From Pleurobrachia bachei (lineage: Eukaryota > Ctenophora > Tentaculata > Cydippida > Pleurobrachiidae), in contig AVPN01000213.1 of the NCBI GenBank assembly GCA_000695325.1, positions 3,055 through 28,632 on the forward strand: DNA of 25,578 nt, given 5' to 3'. Shown here piece by piece: positions 1 through 10,987 of the stretch. Under the pieces are notes generated by a model that ran no database searches, was not told where the DNA came from, and saw only the letters and a list, made by a program, of their open reading frames with translations. The position numbers and the translations under genes were made by a program. Position 1 is the stretch's first letter. Every line of letters starts with the position of its first letter.

Positions 1-34
<34 letters not shown>
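1..34. repeat. (CT)n microsatellite
   Basis: A nearly pure CT dinucleotide run opens the window and decays into CTAT/CGAT variants up to about position 65. It probably lies in an intron or the upstream region of the cAMP-kinase gene that follows. Confidence 0.95.
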
Positions 35-41
<7 letters not shown>

Positions 42-446
42 GATCTCTCGATCCCTCACTCGATCTCCCTCTTCTTTTTGTTCAGAACTTCCCTCTTGAT
101 CGTCCCATGTGCAATATGTATGCATGTATGATGGTCGGTAATCACATTATCAAATTAAACTTAGTTCATATACCGGGACGGGGAGGAGGGGAATTTCATC
201 ACCTTCGTGACGTGACCATGAACCCTTGGGAAAACCTTCGGACAGACGAACAAATGTCGCGGTTTGTGCGTCGTGTGTCAGTATTTCATGTCCCCATGGA
301 ACAGCATGGGCACTTTTTTAAAGGGCATTTTTTTCTAAAAATGTCCCCGTGGAACAGAGGTGTAAGATAAGACCCAGGCCAGGAATCACCAGTTCCTGGA
401 ACATGTAATGAGTACCTCCTCCCCTTCACCTTGTTATATTTCCCAG
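35..446. other. Non-coding sequence before the first visible PRKAR1 exon
   Basis: I recognise no gene here. The + strand open frame at 107-370 has no family resemblance. The stretch holds a short imperfect direct repeat (around 289-305 and 341-357, both reading ATGTCCCC.TGGAACAG). It ends in a pyrimidine tract and AG acceptor at 445-446, so at least the right part is the intron preceding exon 447-592. The N-terminal dimerisation domain and pseudosubstrate exons of the kinase subunit are not found here and must lie to the left. Confidence 0.6.
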
Positions 447-1529
447 GTGATGAGGGTGATAATTTCTACGTAATAAACCATGGTGAGGTGGAGATCTTGG
501 TGGATAACCAGCTGCAATGTACCCAGGGGGAGGGTGGAACGTTTGGAGAGTTGGCCCTAATTCACGACTGTCCCCGGGCCGCCACCGTCAGGGTAAGAAA
601 CATGGAGGGGAGAAAAGAAAGCTTTGAGGATTGTAGAATCGGTTTCTGTGGTTATATATTCTAATTCCATGTTCCTTCAGGCCAAAACAGATGTCCGAGT
701 GTGGGCCATTGACGGACACACCTACAGAAAGATTCTTCGATCTAACACAATGAGAAAGAGACGACTGTATGATTCATTCCTCAAGAATGTTCAAATATTA
801 GGTAAATATAACATCATCCCTCCCTAAACTTATTAAAATCTGAATCTCCACCAGGTGTGCACACACATTTCCCCATCTCCTTTTTCACTAACAAATCGAA
901 TTTCACAGAGAGCCTTGATACATGGGAGAGGTACATAGTAGCTGATGCCCTGGAAAGTATCTCATTCAAAGACCAGGAAATAGTTGTGAAACAGGGAGAT
1001 CCCGGAGATCATTTCTACATTATTGTCGAGGTGATTATGACATGTACACCTGGATATGTGCCAAATGTGTCACTCTCTAGTTAAATGTTCAAGATTTTCT
1101 CTTAGGACAGTTTATCTTGTCAACAACTTCTCTCTATGTTTTCGCTCTCCCGATATGTAAATATCTCTCTCTCTCTCTCTCTCTCTCTCTAACCTTGTCT
1201 CACAAAAACTGCCCTCTCCGAAGTGTTTGTGACGTTGCAGTTATATTTTGCCAACTCTAACCCATATCTTTCACCTTCAGGGCCGAGCATCAGTCACTAA
1301 AAACTCAGATGAAACAGAGGTCCAAGTATCAGTTCTCAACAAATACAGCTACTTCGGAGAGATAACTCTCCTTCTAAACCGACCTCGAGCAGCCACAGTC
1401 CGGGCGATTGGGAGCCTTGACTGCGTGAAACTTGACAGAGCTCGGTTCGAGCGGGTCCTGGGACCTTGTATAGAGATCTTGAAGCGGAATATGGAGCACT
1501 ATAACTCCCTCATCTCTCAAGCTGTGTGA
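447..1529 (+). CDS. PRKAR1A: cAMP-dependent protein kinase type I regulatory subunit, C-terminal part (4 exons)
   Basis: This subunit binds and inhibits the PKA catalytic subunit in the cytoplasm and releases it when cAMP binds. Exons are 447-592, 681-801, 909-1030 and 1281-1529, all with GT-AG borders and continuous phase; the stop TGA is at 1527-1529. The first two exons give the end of cyclic-nucleotide-binding domain A, with the phosphate-binding cassette [16 protein letters not shown]. The last two give domain B, with [16 protein letters not shown]. Both cassettes keep the Glu and Arg that contact cAMP. The C-terminus ([15 protein letters not shown]...) resembles vertebrate RI-alpha/RI-beta rather than RII. 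The docking/dimerisation domain and inhibitor sequence lie outside the window, so the gene is 5'-partial. It cannot be assigned to the alpha or beta paralogue; invertebrates usually have a single RI gene. Confidence 0.95.
1164..1190. repeat. (CT)n microsatellite in PRKAR1 intron
   Basis: A pure CT dinucleotide run inside the intron 1031-1280. It is about 90 bp upstream of the acceptor and too far away to serve as the polypyrimidine tract. Confidence 0.9.
1199..1253. repeat. Dispersed short repeat, copy 1
   Basis: Starts CACAAAAACTGCCCTCTCCG and ends near TTTTGCCA. A related block lies at about 6478-6543 in an SRP68 intron (CACAAAAAGACTGCCCTCTC..., then GTCACGTTATA... and ATGCCA). A weaker trace is at about 20414-20445 in an FBXO47 intron. 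This is probably a small interspersed element; no terminal repeats could be defined. Confidence 0.5.
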
Positions 1530-2067
1530 ATATGTTGGGAGTGGGAAGACGTGATGAGTTTGTTGTTTCAGTTCATGGACTGAGAGAGGGAATAGTGGGG
1601 GTTACTGAGAGAGAGAGAGAGCTGAATTTGTTTTAGCTGAATTTTCACTTATAATATTTCCTATTGAACACCCCCCTGTGGTTTAAAGAGAGGTGTTATT
1701 GACTTTCTGAGAAGACTTGAAAGATGCATATTTTATTTGCCTGTTTTCATTTTGCTGGGGACTATTAGGAACGTAGATGATAGGGTGATAGCCCCAGAGA
1801 CTTTTATCAGGAGAAGTAGGGTATGTCAGAGCATTGGCCTGACCCATTATCGTTTCTTTCAAAGCGGAGCGCACGAGAACTGTGGTCAGAGCATTGGCTT
1901 GACAGAGTAGGCTGGTAGTTGGGTAGAATATTGTGTAAAGATCATATATTGACACTTTAAATTGGAGGAGTGTCAAAGCTTGTTGATAGTCTGTTTGTGT
2001 ATCATTTATTTGTTTCTAATCCTTCTAATTTTGAAAATTAGACACGATTCTCCCAACTTCTCCAATA
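1530..2067. other. 3' flank of PRKAR1, no gene seen
   Basis: AT-rich sequence following the PRKAR1 stop, including a GA run at about 1606-1621. It is presumably 3'UTR and the tail-to-tail spacer with the minus-strand WBP2 gene. The open frame at 1683-1976 (-) resembles nothing and is not called. Confidence 0.6.
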
Positions 2068-2238
2068 CGGGGTACCACTCTGTAAACTAGACGTGCGCAT
2101 TGTGCATATCATTATCATCAATGTGCATATCAATCAAAACGGTGCGGGTGCGCCACGCCGCCAGACAAGCTCTTTTAAAGCATCGGTAAAATAAAAGTTA
2201 AAAAGCAGTCACCGTGTTTGAAACAGAGTGGTACCCCG
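2068..2238. mobile_element. MITE-like element with 16-bp terminal inverted repeats
   Basis: CGGGGTACCACTCTGT at 2068-2083 is the exact reverse complement of ACAGAGTGGTACCCCG at 2223-2238. The arms enclose about 139 bp with no coding capacity. Size and structure fit a non-autonomous DNA transposon. I could not define a clear target-site duplication, so the superfamily is open. Confidence 0.6.
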
Positions 2239-2247
2239 AACCGAGCT

Positions 2248-3570
2248 ATTGGTAAAACACGTTGCGTTCTGGAAGTAAACAAGTCAAATCTACACATAAA
2301 CACGTACACTCAAAGAATTTTCCTCGAGAAAACAAAATGGTTAATAAAGGAAGGGGCAATTATTGTCATTTCACGCTCCACAATTATCAGAGCAGTTTCA
2401 CAAATCAGAATCAGTTTTTAGTAGGAAAGCTCTCTTTACTCGAGTCAACAAGTATCTCTCTCGAACTATCAATAACACAATCACAGCGTCTCTTTAGAGA
2501 TCCCGTTGGGTGGGATATTATTGATCCTTCTTCGATTCGCTACCGTAATCAGGAGGTAGGGGAGGTGGATGGGCACCAGACGAGGGTCCCTGAAAAGAGG
2601 AGTTAATTGGGGAGAGTTTTACTACATCCTATTTCATTTTAGTCCCAACTCTCTGGGGGTTGATTTCTTGGAAACTAGTTAGACACTCACGGGTTGAGTA
2701 TTCCTACTCCTACTCCTAACCCATCACTCGACAAGGACTCACGGGTTGCTGGTTGGTGTATGCTGTATGTCCTGAGTACATCACTTGGCTGGCAGCTGCA
2801 TTGTTCTCGGGGAATGAGGGGTTGTAGGGTGGTGCTGACGAGGAGGGGCCAGCAGATCCAGCAGGCGGTCCAGAGTCGTACTGAGGGAGGGCCAGATGTC
2901 TGATGTTGGTAAAACACGTTTCGTCCTGGAAGTAAACAAGTCAAATCTACACATAAAACACGTACACTCAAAGAATTTTCCTCGAGAAAACAAAATGGTT
3001 AATAAAGGAAGAGGCAATTATTGTCATTTCACGCTCCACAATTATCAGAGCAGTATCTCAAATCAGAATCAGTTTTTAGTAGGAAAGCTCACTTCTTCAA
3101 CAAGTATATCTCTCTCGAACTATCAATAACACAATCACAGCGTCTCTTTAGAGATCCCGTCGAAGGGATTATTGATCCTTTTTTGATTCGCCTCCGTAAT
3201 CAGGGGGTAGGGGAGGTGGGTGGGCACCAGACGAGGGTCCCTGGAAGCAGGAGAGAGTTTTACTACTAACTATTTAATTTTAGTCCCGACTCTCTAGTTG
3301 ATTTCTTGGAAACTAGCTGGATAATACTCACGGGTTGAGTATTCATAACCCTTACCATAACATAACCCAACATAACTCCTTACTCAACCGGACCCCCCCA
3401 ACATCACTCAACAAGGACTCACGGGTTGTTGGTTGGTGTATGCTGTATGTCCTGAGTACATTACTTGACTGGCCGCTGCATTGTTCTCGGGGAATGAGGG
3501 GTTGTAGGGTGGCGCTGACGAGGAGGGGCCAGCAGACCCAGCAGGCGGTCCAGAGTCATACTGAAATAGG
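2248..3570. repeat. Tandem duplication of the WBP2 3' end (2 units of about 660 bp)
   Basis: Unit 1 (about 2248-2890) and unit 2 (about 2907-3570) align along their length. Each holds, in minus-strand order, a 138-nt exon, a short intron, a 72-nt terminal exon with stop, and 3'UTR. The 3'UTR core (TTGGTAAAACACGTT and following) is nearly identical in both. The introns differ by several indels (153 versus 182 nt), while the exons differ almost only at synonymous sites. Confidence 0.9.
2518..2880 (-). CDS. WBP2: WBP2 distal alternative terminal module (exons 5b and 6b)
   Basis: Exon 5b is 2743-2880 and exon 6b is 2518-2589, joined across a 153-nt GT-AG intron. The stop TAA is at 2518-2520. The 46 residues of exon 5b are the same as those of the proximal copy. 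Exon 6b differs from exon 6a by one residue (Ser for Gly after PPDY). Both exons are phase 0 with good acceptors (CCCTCAG before exon 5b) and a GTGAGT donor, so transcripts could use this module in place of, or after, the proximal one. It could instead be the second allele wrongly placed in tandem. Confidence 0.8.
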
Positions 3571-4937
3571 GGGGGGGGTTAGGTGGTGTAAGAGGGGCCA
3601 GCAGGCGGTCTAGAGTCATACTGAGAGGGGGGGTAAGTTAGGTGGGGGTGGGGACTGGGACGGCATTGGTAAACCGTTTACTAAACGATGTTCTACAGCC
3701 GCCAATTCTCTGACACAGTTCTACAGACAACTTACTACTAGAATTGTTCATACTTTTTTAGTTCTAAAGCGAAGCACGGACACAGTACCAAGCGACTCAA
3801 CTTACTACATAGGTAGGTGGGGCAGCGTATCCAGAGGGACCTGCAGAATACCCCGGGGGAGGGGGAGGGTAGTACCCAGGAGCAGGTGGTCCAGCAGGAT
3901 AGCCTTGATTGTAGTAGGGGGCAGGGGGAGGTCCATAGGGGTTGTAGTCGAACGAATCATATGTTGGAGGCAGCTCCATGGGGGGTCCACCACCTGTAAT
4001 GGGATAATGTTAGTGGAAATTAGAACTGGAAGACTAGCAAGATGAGAAAGACTAAATTAAATTCACTATCAACTACAATATTGCCGGTACTTATTGAGCT
4101 GTCTGGCGCCGTCGACCCCATCAAATGGGGTATGCTGCATATGGCGCCGCCATACAGTTGTTGAGTAACCCCTTACTCAGCTATAATAGCTGGTACTTCA
4201 CCGCGCGAGTGCCCCACCGCGCGAGTGCCCCACCGCGCGAGTGCCCCAGTAGGGGTGACTTCGTAACCAAAGCTGGTACCTTGTTGCATATGTAGAAGAT
4301 GTTTCCCAAACTCAATAGCTCCTCCAGCACTAAAGATAAGTTTCATTTTGGCAGTACCGTCCCACCCACCACCAGGCTCAGCTCGTACTATAGCCTTCAC
4401 AAAGTTGGCACCAAACAGAGGTTGTTCCAGCTGATGGGGATATGATTAGGAGAGACAGCTGTGGGTCAAAGGGGGTAGGATAGAATTAGGAGGGACAGTT
4501 GTGGGCCAAAGGGGGTAGGGCCGGGATATGGTGATAGGAATACATGGAATCAGATCGGCTGAATAGAAGAAAAAACCAGAGAATGAAAGGTCGCTAAAAG
4601 GTACTCACATTCACATTGGATAGTGATCCAAAATCAGCTGAGAAAGAGTGTAGATTCTTGCTGTCACTACACAGAAATATAGTTCTTCTGTCCGTCAAAT
4701 AGACCTCTCCTGTTTCCTTCTTTAGTAGTTTTGGAGGTAGGTTATTACCATCCAAACTAAACTCGACTGACTTGTTTCGGCTAACTACCCTGGTGGAGAA
4801 ATTGTGTGACAATAATATTCAATCTACTTCTAATTCTGGACTCTGGTCCACATTTTCCTGATTTCATCTTGTACTCACCTCTCTCCGGACATGAGTAGAA
4901 GCCGTCCCGGGCCATTGGCAGCTGTATTAATTGACAT
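3169..4937 (-). CDS. WBP2: WW domain-binding protein 2 family (WBP2/WBP2NL-like)
   Basis: A GRAM/PH-like domain protein with PPxY motifs; the family acts as a transcription coactivator and partner of YAP/WWOX-type WW domains. Exons: 4879-4937 (ATG at 4937, MSINTAANG), 4609-4789, about 4280-4430, 3806-3993, then 3423-3560 and 3169-3240 (stop TAA 3169-3171). The GRAM region holds KETGEVYLT, PLFGANFVKAIVRAEPGGGW and FSAGGAIEFGKHLL, all family hallmarks. The tail is Pro/Tyr-rich (MELPPTYDSFDYNPYGPPPA, several PPxY-like motifs) and ends in SKKDQ, like the vertebrate DKKTQ end. The donor of exon 3 is uncertain: 4280 (AAG/GTACCA) and 4268 (TTTG/GTTACG) both keep phase. It lies tail-to-tail with PRKAR1 and about 360 bp downstream of SRP68 on the same strand. 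Length is close to the family norm (about 260 aa). Confidence 0.9.
3592..3626 (-). pseudogene. Relic of a third WBP2 exon-5 copy
   Basis: On the minus strand an acceptor-like CTCTCAG is followed by TATGACTCTAGACCGCCTGC and then TGGCCCCTCTTA, matching the first 20-25 bases of exons 5a/5b with a few changes, before homology stops. It looks like the scar of a further partial duplication just upstream of exon 5a. Confidence 0.6.
4201..4248. repeat. 16-bp tandem repeat, three perfect copies
   Basis: CCGCGCGAGTGCCCCA occurs three times head to tail, inside the WBP2 intron between exons 3 and 4. It is GC-rich within AT-rich surroundings. Confidence 0.95.
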
Positions 4938-5297
4938 ATGAGCTATAGTGAGGGAAGTGGTAATTAACGGGAGACAGGAGATCAGGGGGATGTGAGATCA
5001 CATGCTCTCAATCATCAAAACACACGATGCGTCACATCATTGCGCGCTTGCGAAATAGAGAAGGTCTCTCTCTAGCCATGCGCACTTGCATCAATAAGGC
5101 GGTCCCGGCGCCCTACATACATCACAACACACCCCAAATCAGAAGGTAGAGACAAGATATGATGACCTTCTTTTGTCTAATATCCCTTCACTTGGCAAAG
5201 TGGAGGTTTTTGTCAAAGATAGAGTAAAATTTAGTATAACACACACAATACACCGCCCCATCCAATCACAGATCAATAAAATAGTGTTTGTGGCCCT
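4938..5297. other. WBP2 promoter / SRP68 3' flank
   Basis: The 360 bp between the WBP2 start codon and the SRP68 stop must contain the WBP2 promoter and the SRP68 3' end. I see no open frame with support and no strong TATA box. Confidence 0.5.
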
Positions 5298-8200
5298 CTA
5301 ACGGCCCCAAATCCACCGAGAGAGACCGGAGAGTGCTCCACCTTCCTTTTCCACGCGAGCTGAGAGGTCAGGGAATCCTGAGAGGGTTGTTAATATTAGT
5401 CGATTGTTGTAGTTCTCATCCTGAATTTGACGAGTTTCGAGACTAAATAGGGAAAAATATTGACAATTCTACACACTGAATGTCACACTCCTTGCCTAGC
5501 TAGACTCTATTTCGCGAGAGTTAGAACATAACAAAACATCCCATTACCCCTTCTCTTACCGATGTGGTTGAGCGAGATATCAAAGAAGATAGGTTTACAA
5601 GGAATAGTCTGGAAATCAGGCGGGAAGGTATATATGGTCGGTAGTTCGTCAGCTGTTTCAAACAACCTAAACTCATCCAGACAATCCTTTAGAAGGCGAT
5701 TCTTATTTGCTGGTTTCATGTCTTCAAGTTCCTCTGCTTCTTCCTATGGATTGGGGGATATAATTAGCGGTCAATATAAGTTAGAAATCAGGATGATACA
5801 CCACCCACTGCTGGAGCCAGCCCTGGGGTGATGGGTGAGTGGCTAACCATCATGAAGACATCTCTCCCTCCCCCACAATATAAAGCAACTACCTCCCTCC
5901 CCCACAAAGTATAATACCTGACTATGAAGGAATGCAGAAGCGTGAGCACTGCACCTCTGGCTGTATATCTGTTTCGATAACGTATTCAGCTCCCCTTGTA
6001 CCTCCTGGAGAGAGAGAGAGTGGAGTTTGTGTCAGTAGTGTTCACAGACAAACCTACACGACCCACAACAATAATTGTTGAAAAAGGGAAGTTAATTGTA
6101 TCAGAACTTTAGGAGACTGGTCGGGTCGGGCATGTATCACACCACTCAACCCACCAGTCTCATCCGACGCACACAACAAGAACTGTATCAACTGATCAGA
6201 CCCTCTAGAGTTAATTACCCAATATTACCATGTTGTTAGCGGTGCTGGCAAGAGCCTCTGAAACATGTTCCTTACACTTATCATACAGCACGATAGCATT
6301 AATCCAGTTACTCTGTCCGAGATGGCACTCGGCAATGTAGAAACATCTGGAAGATTGTTATGTTCTAACCCTTCTTTAAATTTCTAGAGAAAAGGGGGCT
6401 AGGCAACTGGAAGATCAGTGATTAGTATTGCAAATAGGGTTTAGAAGGTACGTACAACTGTGATCTGGAAGATTTGTCTCACAAAAAGACTGCCCTCTCC
6501 GAACCGGGCCGTGCGTCACGTTATAAGTACTTTTAGTATGCCAATGGAAGATGCAAGTGTGGGGCACAGAGAGAGATGTTCGAACAAGGCAGGGGTTTAC
6601 AAAGTACAGAGAGACGGAATCCAAAAGGGAAAGAACACTATAGAATCTCAAAACTGGCCCCCTTTATACTGCGCCGTGACTACCTTATCTCTAGCCCCCT
6701 GTAACTCTCCTAATTGCCCTCTCATTCCCCCTGGTATAATAGCACATACCTTAGAGCCCGATAGAACAGGGTGTTCCCGTCTATACTCTTATAGAACTCT
6801 CCCTCCTTCTCGATAGACACGATACCCTTCAAATCTGCATAATTCTGGAGGATAATATCGTATAGTCTCACTAGATCCTCAGGTCGGGCCATCTTGGTAC
6901 CAGGCCGGGTTTCAACCACTCCCTTCAGCTTATCAGATACCTGCAGTGACGTAGGAGGGATTAGGTCGTGACGTCACACATTATATGACGTCACACATAC
7001 TGATTATTGAGGGATAGAACAATCACTACGGGTTGTAGCTAATTCAGCAGGAGTGGGTATTTTACAACAGCCATACTGGCGCCGCGGACAAGGGTTCAGA
7101 CAGAATAGTACCGGGACTGAGTTATTCATTAGTTACTATCCATTCAGTCAGGACAATAAAGCGATCGAAACAAGTAAACAACCAATCAGAACTCGTTATT
7201 TAGGTCACGTGACTGGTTATTAGCCAATCAGGGACCAGTATTTCCTGGTCAGGTATATACCTGGCAGGCCATAAGAAGGAACCTATCAATGGTACATGTG
7301 ATCCTCAGGAAGGCAAAGTAGTCAGTTAGAGTATCTGCAGATTCCAGTTTGTCTGCTTTACGGATGATCGTGGCGACATCACGGCACCCACCCACCGCTT
7401 CATCGAACAGCTCCAAACGTTTATCTGTACTGGTACCTACATCCTGTGTGAAGTTGATGTTAGTGTTATTATAGTACAACATCTTCTGAATATTCTAAAC
7501 ATCTAAAGTCTAAACATCCTGTGCAAGTAGTTGATGAGTGCTTCGGAAGGAACTAGTTATGGTATTTGCAGATAGGTAGAAAAGCAGGTGCCAATCAGTA
7601 AAACATATCAACCCACCTTTGCCTGCTGTATCTTATCCTTGAGTTGTGCGAGCTGTATCTTGATTTCATCATTGGTGATGGAGACACATTTACCCTCCCA
7701 CTTGAGCTCACACGCTGATATAGGGGGAGGTGTGAGAGGAAACAATATTCGTCAGGGATACCACAAATCAAGCTATTCCCAGTTTCCTAATTCCTGTTCC
7801 ATGGAAATATATTTCACCTTTCCCCACTAAGTACCCACCATGTACCCACTAACTACCCACCCTGTACCTGCTTGTGTTGGTGCATTAGCTCGAGATGCAA
7901 TAACACCATCCAGCTCCTTGAGTAGATCCTCTCCGACCTCGCTCGTATCGATATTGCCACTACTCTGAATGTTGTAGAGACAATACTGGACGTTAGGGGT
8001 CATCTCCTCACATTTCTCTCTGTAGATCGTACCATCGTCCACTGCATCTGGTGGGGGGATTAGGGATATTGTAGGGGGGAAATTAGGTAGAGGAAACTTT
8101 TAGGAGGAGAGAAGAAGCGGGAAGAAGCGTGGCCCAGAGCTACATGAACCACCTATGAAGTGACCATGACCCCTACTACCTGCCAGTTTGCTGTAGATCT

Positions 8201-9162
8201 TCTGAGCAGATGTGAATGAAACAAGACACTTATTCCAATTCGCCCTTTCAAAGTTAACCATCCCCCTCATGTAGTGAGAGTATGCTTTAGCTTCAAGCTG
8301 GGTGCTGGCATCACATTTCAGGGAGATACAAGTATCTTCAAGTTCTTCTGCGTAGATTACAGCTTTCTTCAGCTTAGCAACCAAATGGCTCTGAAGGGGG
8401 GTGTTGATTCATACATAGAGATTAGGAATATTGTTATCATATGGTTATAATTCTGATGATAATTTCCCCTAAGTGATTATCCTAAGTTAGTATTCTCCTA
8501 CTCCTAGTTTTATAAGGTGTACCTGTTTACGAGGCTCAGTGTTAGCGAACTGTTTCAGATCAAGAGCGTACGCCCAGGCCCTCTCAGCTCTCATTAGGGT
8601 GATCATGAGGTATCTGGGATCCTTGCAGTACATCTCAGGTGTTATCTTCTTGTTCGAGAACTTCTTAGCTCCGTGCAGGAACTTCAAACCTGGTGAAGAG
8701 AGAAATTGGGGTCAACCATCATCAATGGTTATAATTGGAAAGACCATCGTCCAACAAATTGGGGCCAATTATTTTAGTTAGGGTATGGTTTTACCTTTGT
8801 AGAGGCGTTGTAGACGGCGAGTACAGTATTGTCGGTACCTCTGGTAGTCATCGTGCTTCAAACCGTGGAGGTTCTGATACTCTCTAATAACCTGGAGGTA
8901 AGTATGTGAGTGTGAGAACCAGGCCAGGATGATTTGAATTTCCCAGAGGAGGGGGTCCAAGCGTCAAAATTGTACTTTTTAGACACCTCGAGCCCCATCT
9001 GGCCCAAACATCGCGGTGATTAATTTGAGAGTACCAGTAGAAACTAACCTGTAGGAGGTTAAGGTTGAATCCACAGATGAGCTCTTTTTCTTCCTCTAAC
9101 TTTATCTCATCTATTTTCAACTCCTCCTCCACAGGTATAACAGGGGCATCATCAGCTGTCAT
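5298..9162 (-). CDS. SRP68: Signal recognition particle 68 kDa subunit (12 exons, complete)
   Basis: SRP68 pairs with SRP72 on SRP RNA and supports protein targeting to the ER. Exons from the ATG at 9162: 9049-9162, 8795-8891, 8523-8689, 8180-8390, 7868-8047, 7617-7714, 7261-7443, 6750-6940, 6229-6346, 5918-6004, 5560-5743, 5298-5359 (stop TAG 5298-5300). All junctions are GT-AG and the phases close to 563 codons plus stop (human 627 aa). Recognisable blocks: HGLKHDDYQRYRQYCTRR (RNA-binding start), RAERAWAYALDLKQFANTEP, PNVQYCLYNIQ, PEDLVRLYDIILQNY, and the C-terminal SRP72-binding end FQTIPCKPIFFDISLNHI followed by a short exon ending LSGLSRWIWGR. The N-terminus lacks the Gly-rich extension of vertebrates. 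Exons 1-6 are duplicated upstream at 9397-10987. Confidence 0.95.
6008..6020. repeat. (GA)n run at an SRP68 splice acceptor
   Basis: On the minus strand this reads as CT repeats directly before the CAG acceptor of exon 5918-6004, so the microsatellite doubles as the polypyrimidine tract. Confidence 0.7.
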
Positions 9163-9250
9163 AGCTACTAGTTGTAATGGGGTTTTAGTTAAGGTTAACA
9201 GGGGTATAACACAGGTATGGCAGGGGTATCATCAGCTGTCATAACTAGTA
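9163..9250. repeat. Minisatellite unit upstream of SRP68 copy A
   Basis: One extra unit of the SRP68-start-codon minisatellite: a second start-codon copy (CAT at 9240-9242) lies 80 bp upstream of the real ATG at 9162, in similar flanking sequence. Confidence 0.8.
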
Positions 9251-9396
9251 GTAATGAGGTTCTGGGTGAAGCCCAACGCTTGTAAAGATCCAAAATGAAC
9301 ACCCTGTACAACACCTTCGGAGGGAACTAGTTTTGGTATTATGTAGAAGATACCAAGGTAGGTGCTAACCAGTATTGGTTAAACAGATCAACTCAC

Positions 9397-10987
9397 CTTT
9401 GCCTGCTGTATCTTATCCTTGAGCTGTGCTAGCTGTATCTTGATCTCATCATTGGTGATGGAGACACATTTACCCTCCCACTTGAGCTCGCATGCTGCAA
9501 TAGAGAGGGGTGTGAGAGAACACATCCATTGTACCACTAGTGAAGTGCAGTTCCTGATCCTAGCTCCACTCCCCCACCCTTTACACTATCCACTTGGTAC
9601 CCCACCCTGTGGCCTGTATCCACTTATTACCAACTACCCATATTCTATACCTGCTTGTGTTGGTGCATTAGCTCGAGACGCAATGACACCATCCAGCTCC
9701 TTCAGTAGATCCTCTCCGACCTCGCTCGTATCGATATTACCACTACTCTGAATGTTGTAGAGACAATACTGGACGTTAGGGGTCATCTCCTCACATTTCT
9801 CTCTGTAGATCGTACCATCGTCCACTGCATCTGGTGGGGGAGAGGGAAGGAGTTTGGGAGAGAAAGATAATTTAGAGAGAGGGGATCTGGAGAGGGAGGG
9901 GATTTAGGAGGGGATAAGATGCGGGAAGAAGGATGGTCCGGAGCTACATAATAAAACCCTCTATGAAGTGAATATGATCCCTACCTGCCAGCTTGCTGTA
10001 GATCTTCTGAGCAGATGTGAACGACACAAGACACTTGTTCCAGTTAGCCCGCTCAAAGTTAACCATCCCCCTCATGTAGTGAGAATAGGCTTTAGCTTCA
10101 AGTTGGGTGCTGGCATCACATTTTAGGGAGATACAAGTCTCTTCAAGCTCTTCCGCGTAGATCACAGCTTTCTTCAGCTTAGCAACCAAATGGCTCTGAA
10201 GGGGGGGGGTGATTCATACATAGAGATTAGTAGTATCCTAAGTTAGTATTCTATGTTAGTTTTCTCCTAAGGGGGGTAATTTTATAACTTGTACCTGTTT
10301 GCGAGGCTCAGTGTTAGCGAACTGTTTCAGATCAAGAGCGTAAGCCCAGGCCCTCTCAGCTCTCATTAGGGTGATCATGAGGTATCTGGGATCCTTGCAG
10401 TACATCTCAGGTGTTATCTTCTTGTTCGAGAACTTCTTGGCTCCATGCAGGAACTTCAAACCTGGTGAAGAGAGAAAGAGGGTGGTCACTTTATATCGTT
10501 GGGGTGGGGAAGAATAGACCAACAAAATGGGGTCAATCATCATCAATGGTTACAATTGGGAAGGACCAAGGTCCAGCAAATTGGAATCATTTAACTCGGC
10601 TGGGGACTGCAGAACAAAATAGGATATGGTAGGGGACGTGCTACTTTACCTTTGTAGAGGCGTTGCAGACGGCGAGTACAGTATTGTCGGTACCTCTGGT
10701 AGTCATCGTGCTTCAAACCGTGTAAGTTCTGATACTCCCTTATAACCTGGTGAAGGGGGGTTAGAACCAGGAAAATGTTAATTTCTGGGCCGGGGGTTGG
10801 GTTCCAAGGGTCAAAAAGACACCTCGAGCCCCATCTGGCCCTAATATCGCAGTGATTAATTTGAGAAACTAACCTGTAGGAGGTTAAGGTTGAATCCACA
10901 GATCAACTCTTTCTCTTCCTCTAACTTTATCTCATCTATTTTCAACTCCTCCTCCACAGGTATAACAGGGGCATCATCAGCTGTCAT
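9397..10987 (-). CDS. SRP68: SRP68 second copy, exons 1-6 only (copy B)
   Basis: Exons 10874-10987, 10650-10746, 10295-10461, 9985-10195, 9651-9830 and 9397-9494 have the same lengths and phases as exons 1-6 of the downstream gene, and every splice site is intact. The protein is nearly identical (for example EELEET versus EELEDT in exon 4), while the introns differ clearly in sequence and length. No copies of exons 7-12 follow; the next downstream sequence is the start of copy A. Exon 6B ends in phase 0 with donor GTGAGT, so it could splice to exon 7 (7261-7443), giving a full SRP68 from an alternative upstream start. Otherwise it is a truncated duplicate or a misplaced allele. Confidence 0.85.

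Noticed and set aside
107-370. Open frame of 87 codons on the + strand upstream of PRKAR1
   Set aside because: No resemblance to the PKA regulatory subunit N-terminus or any family, low-complexity neighbours, and no splice fit to exon 447-592.
2218-3269. Overlapping + strand frames in the WBP2 3' duplication
   Set aside because: They are antisense shadows of WBP2 terminal exons and 3'UTR; their duplication simply follows the tandem repeat.
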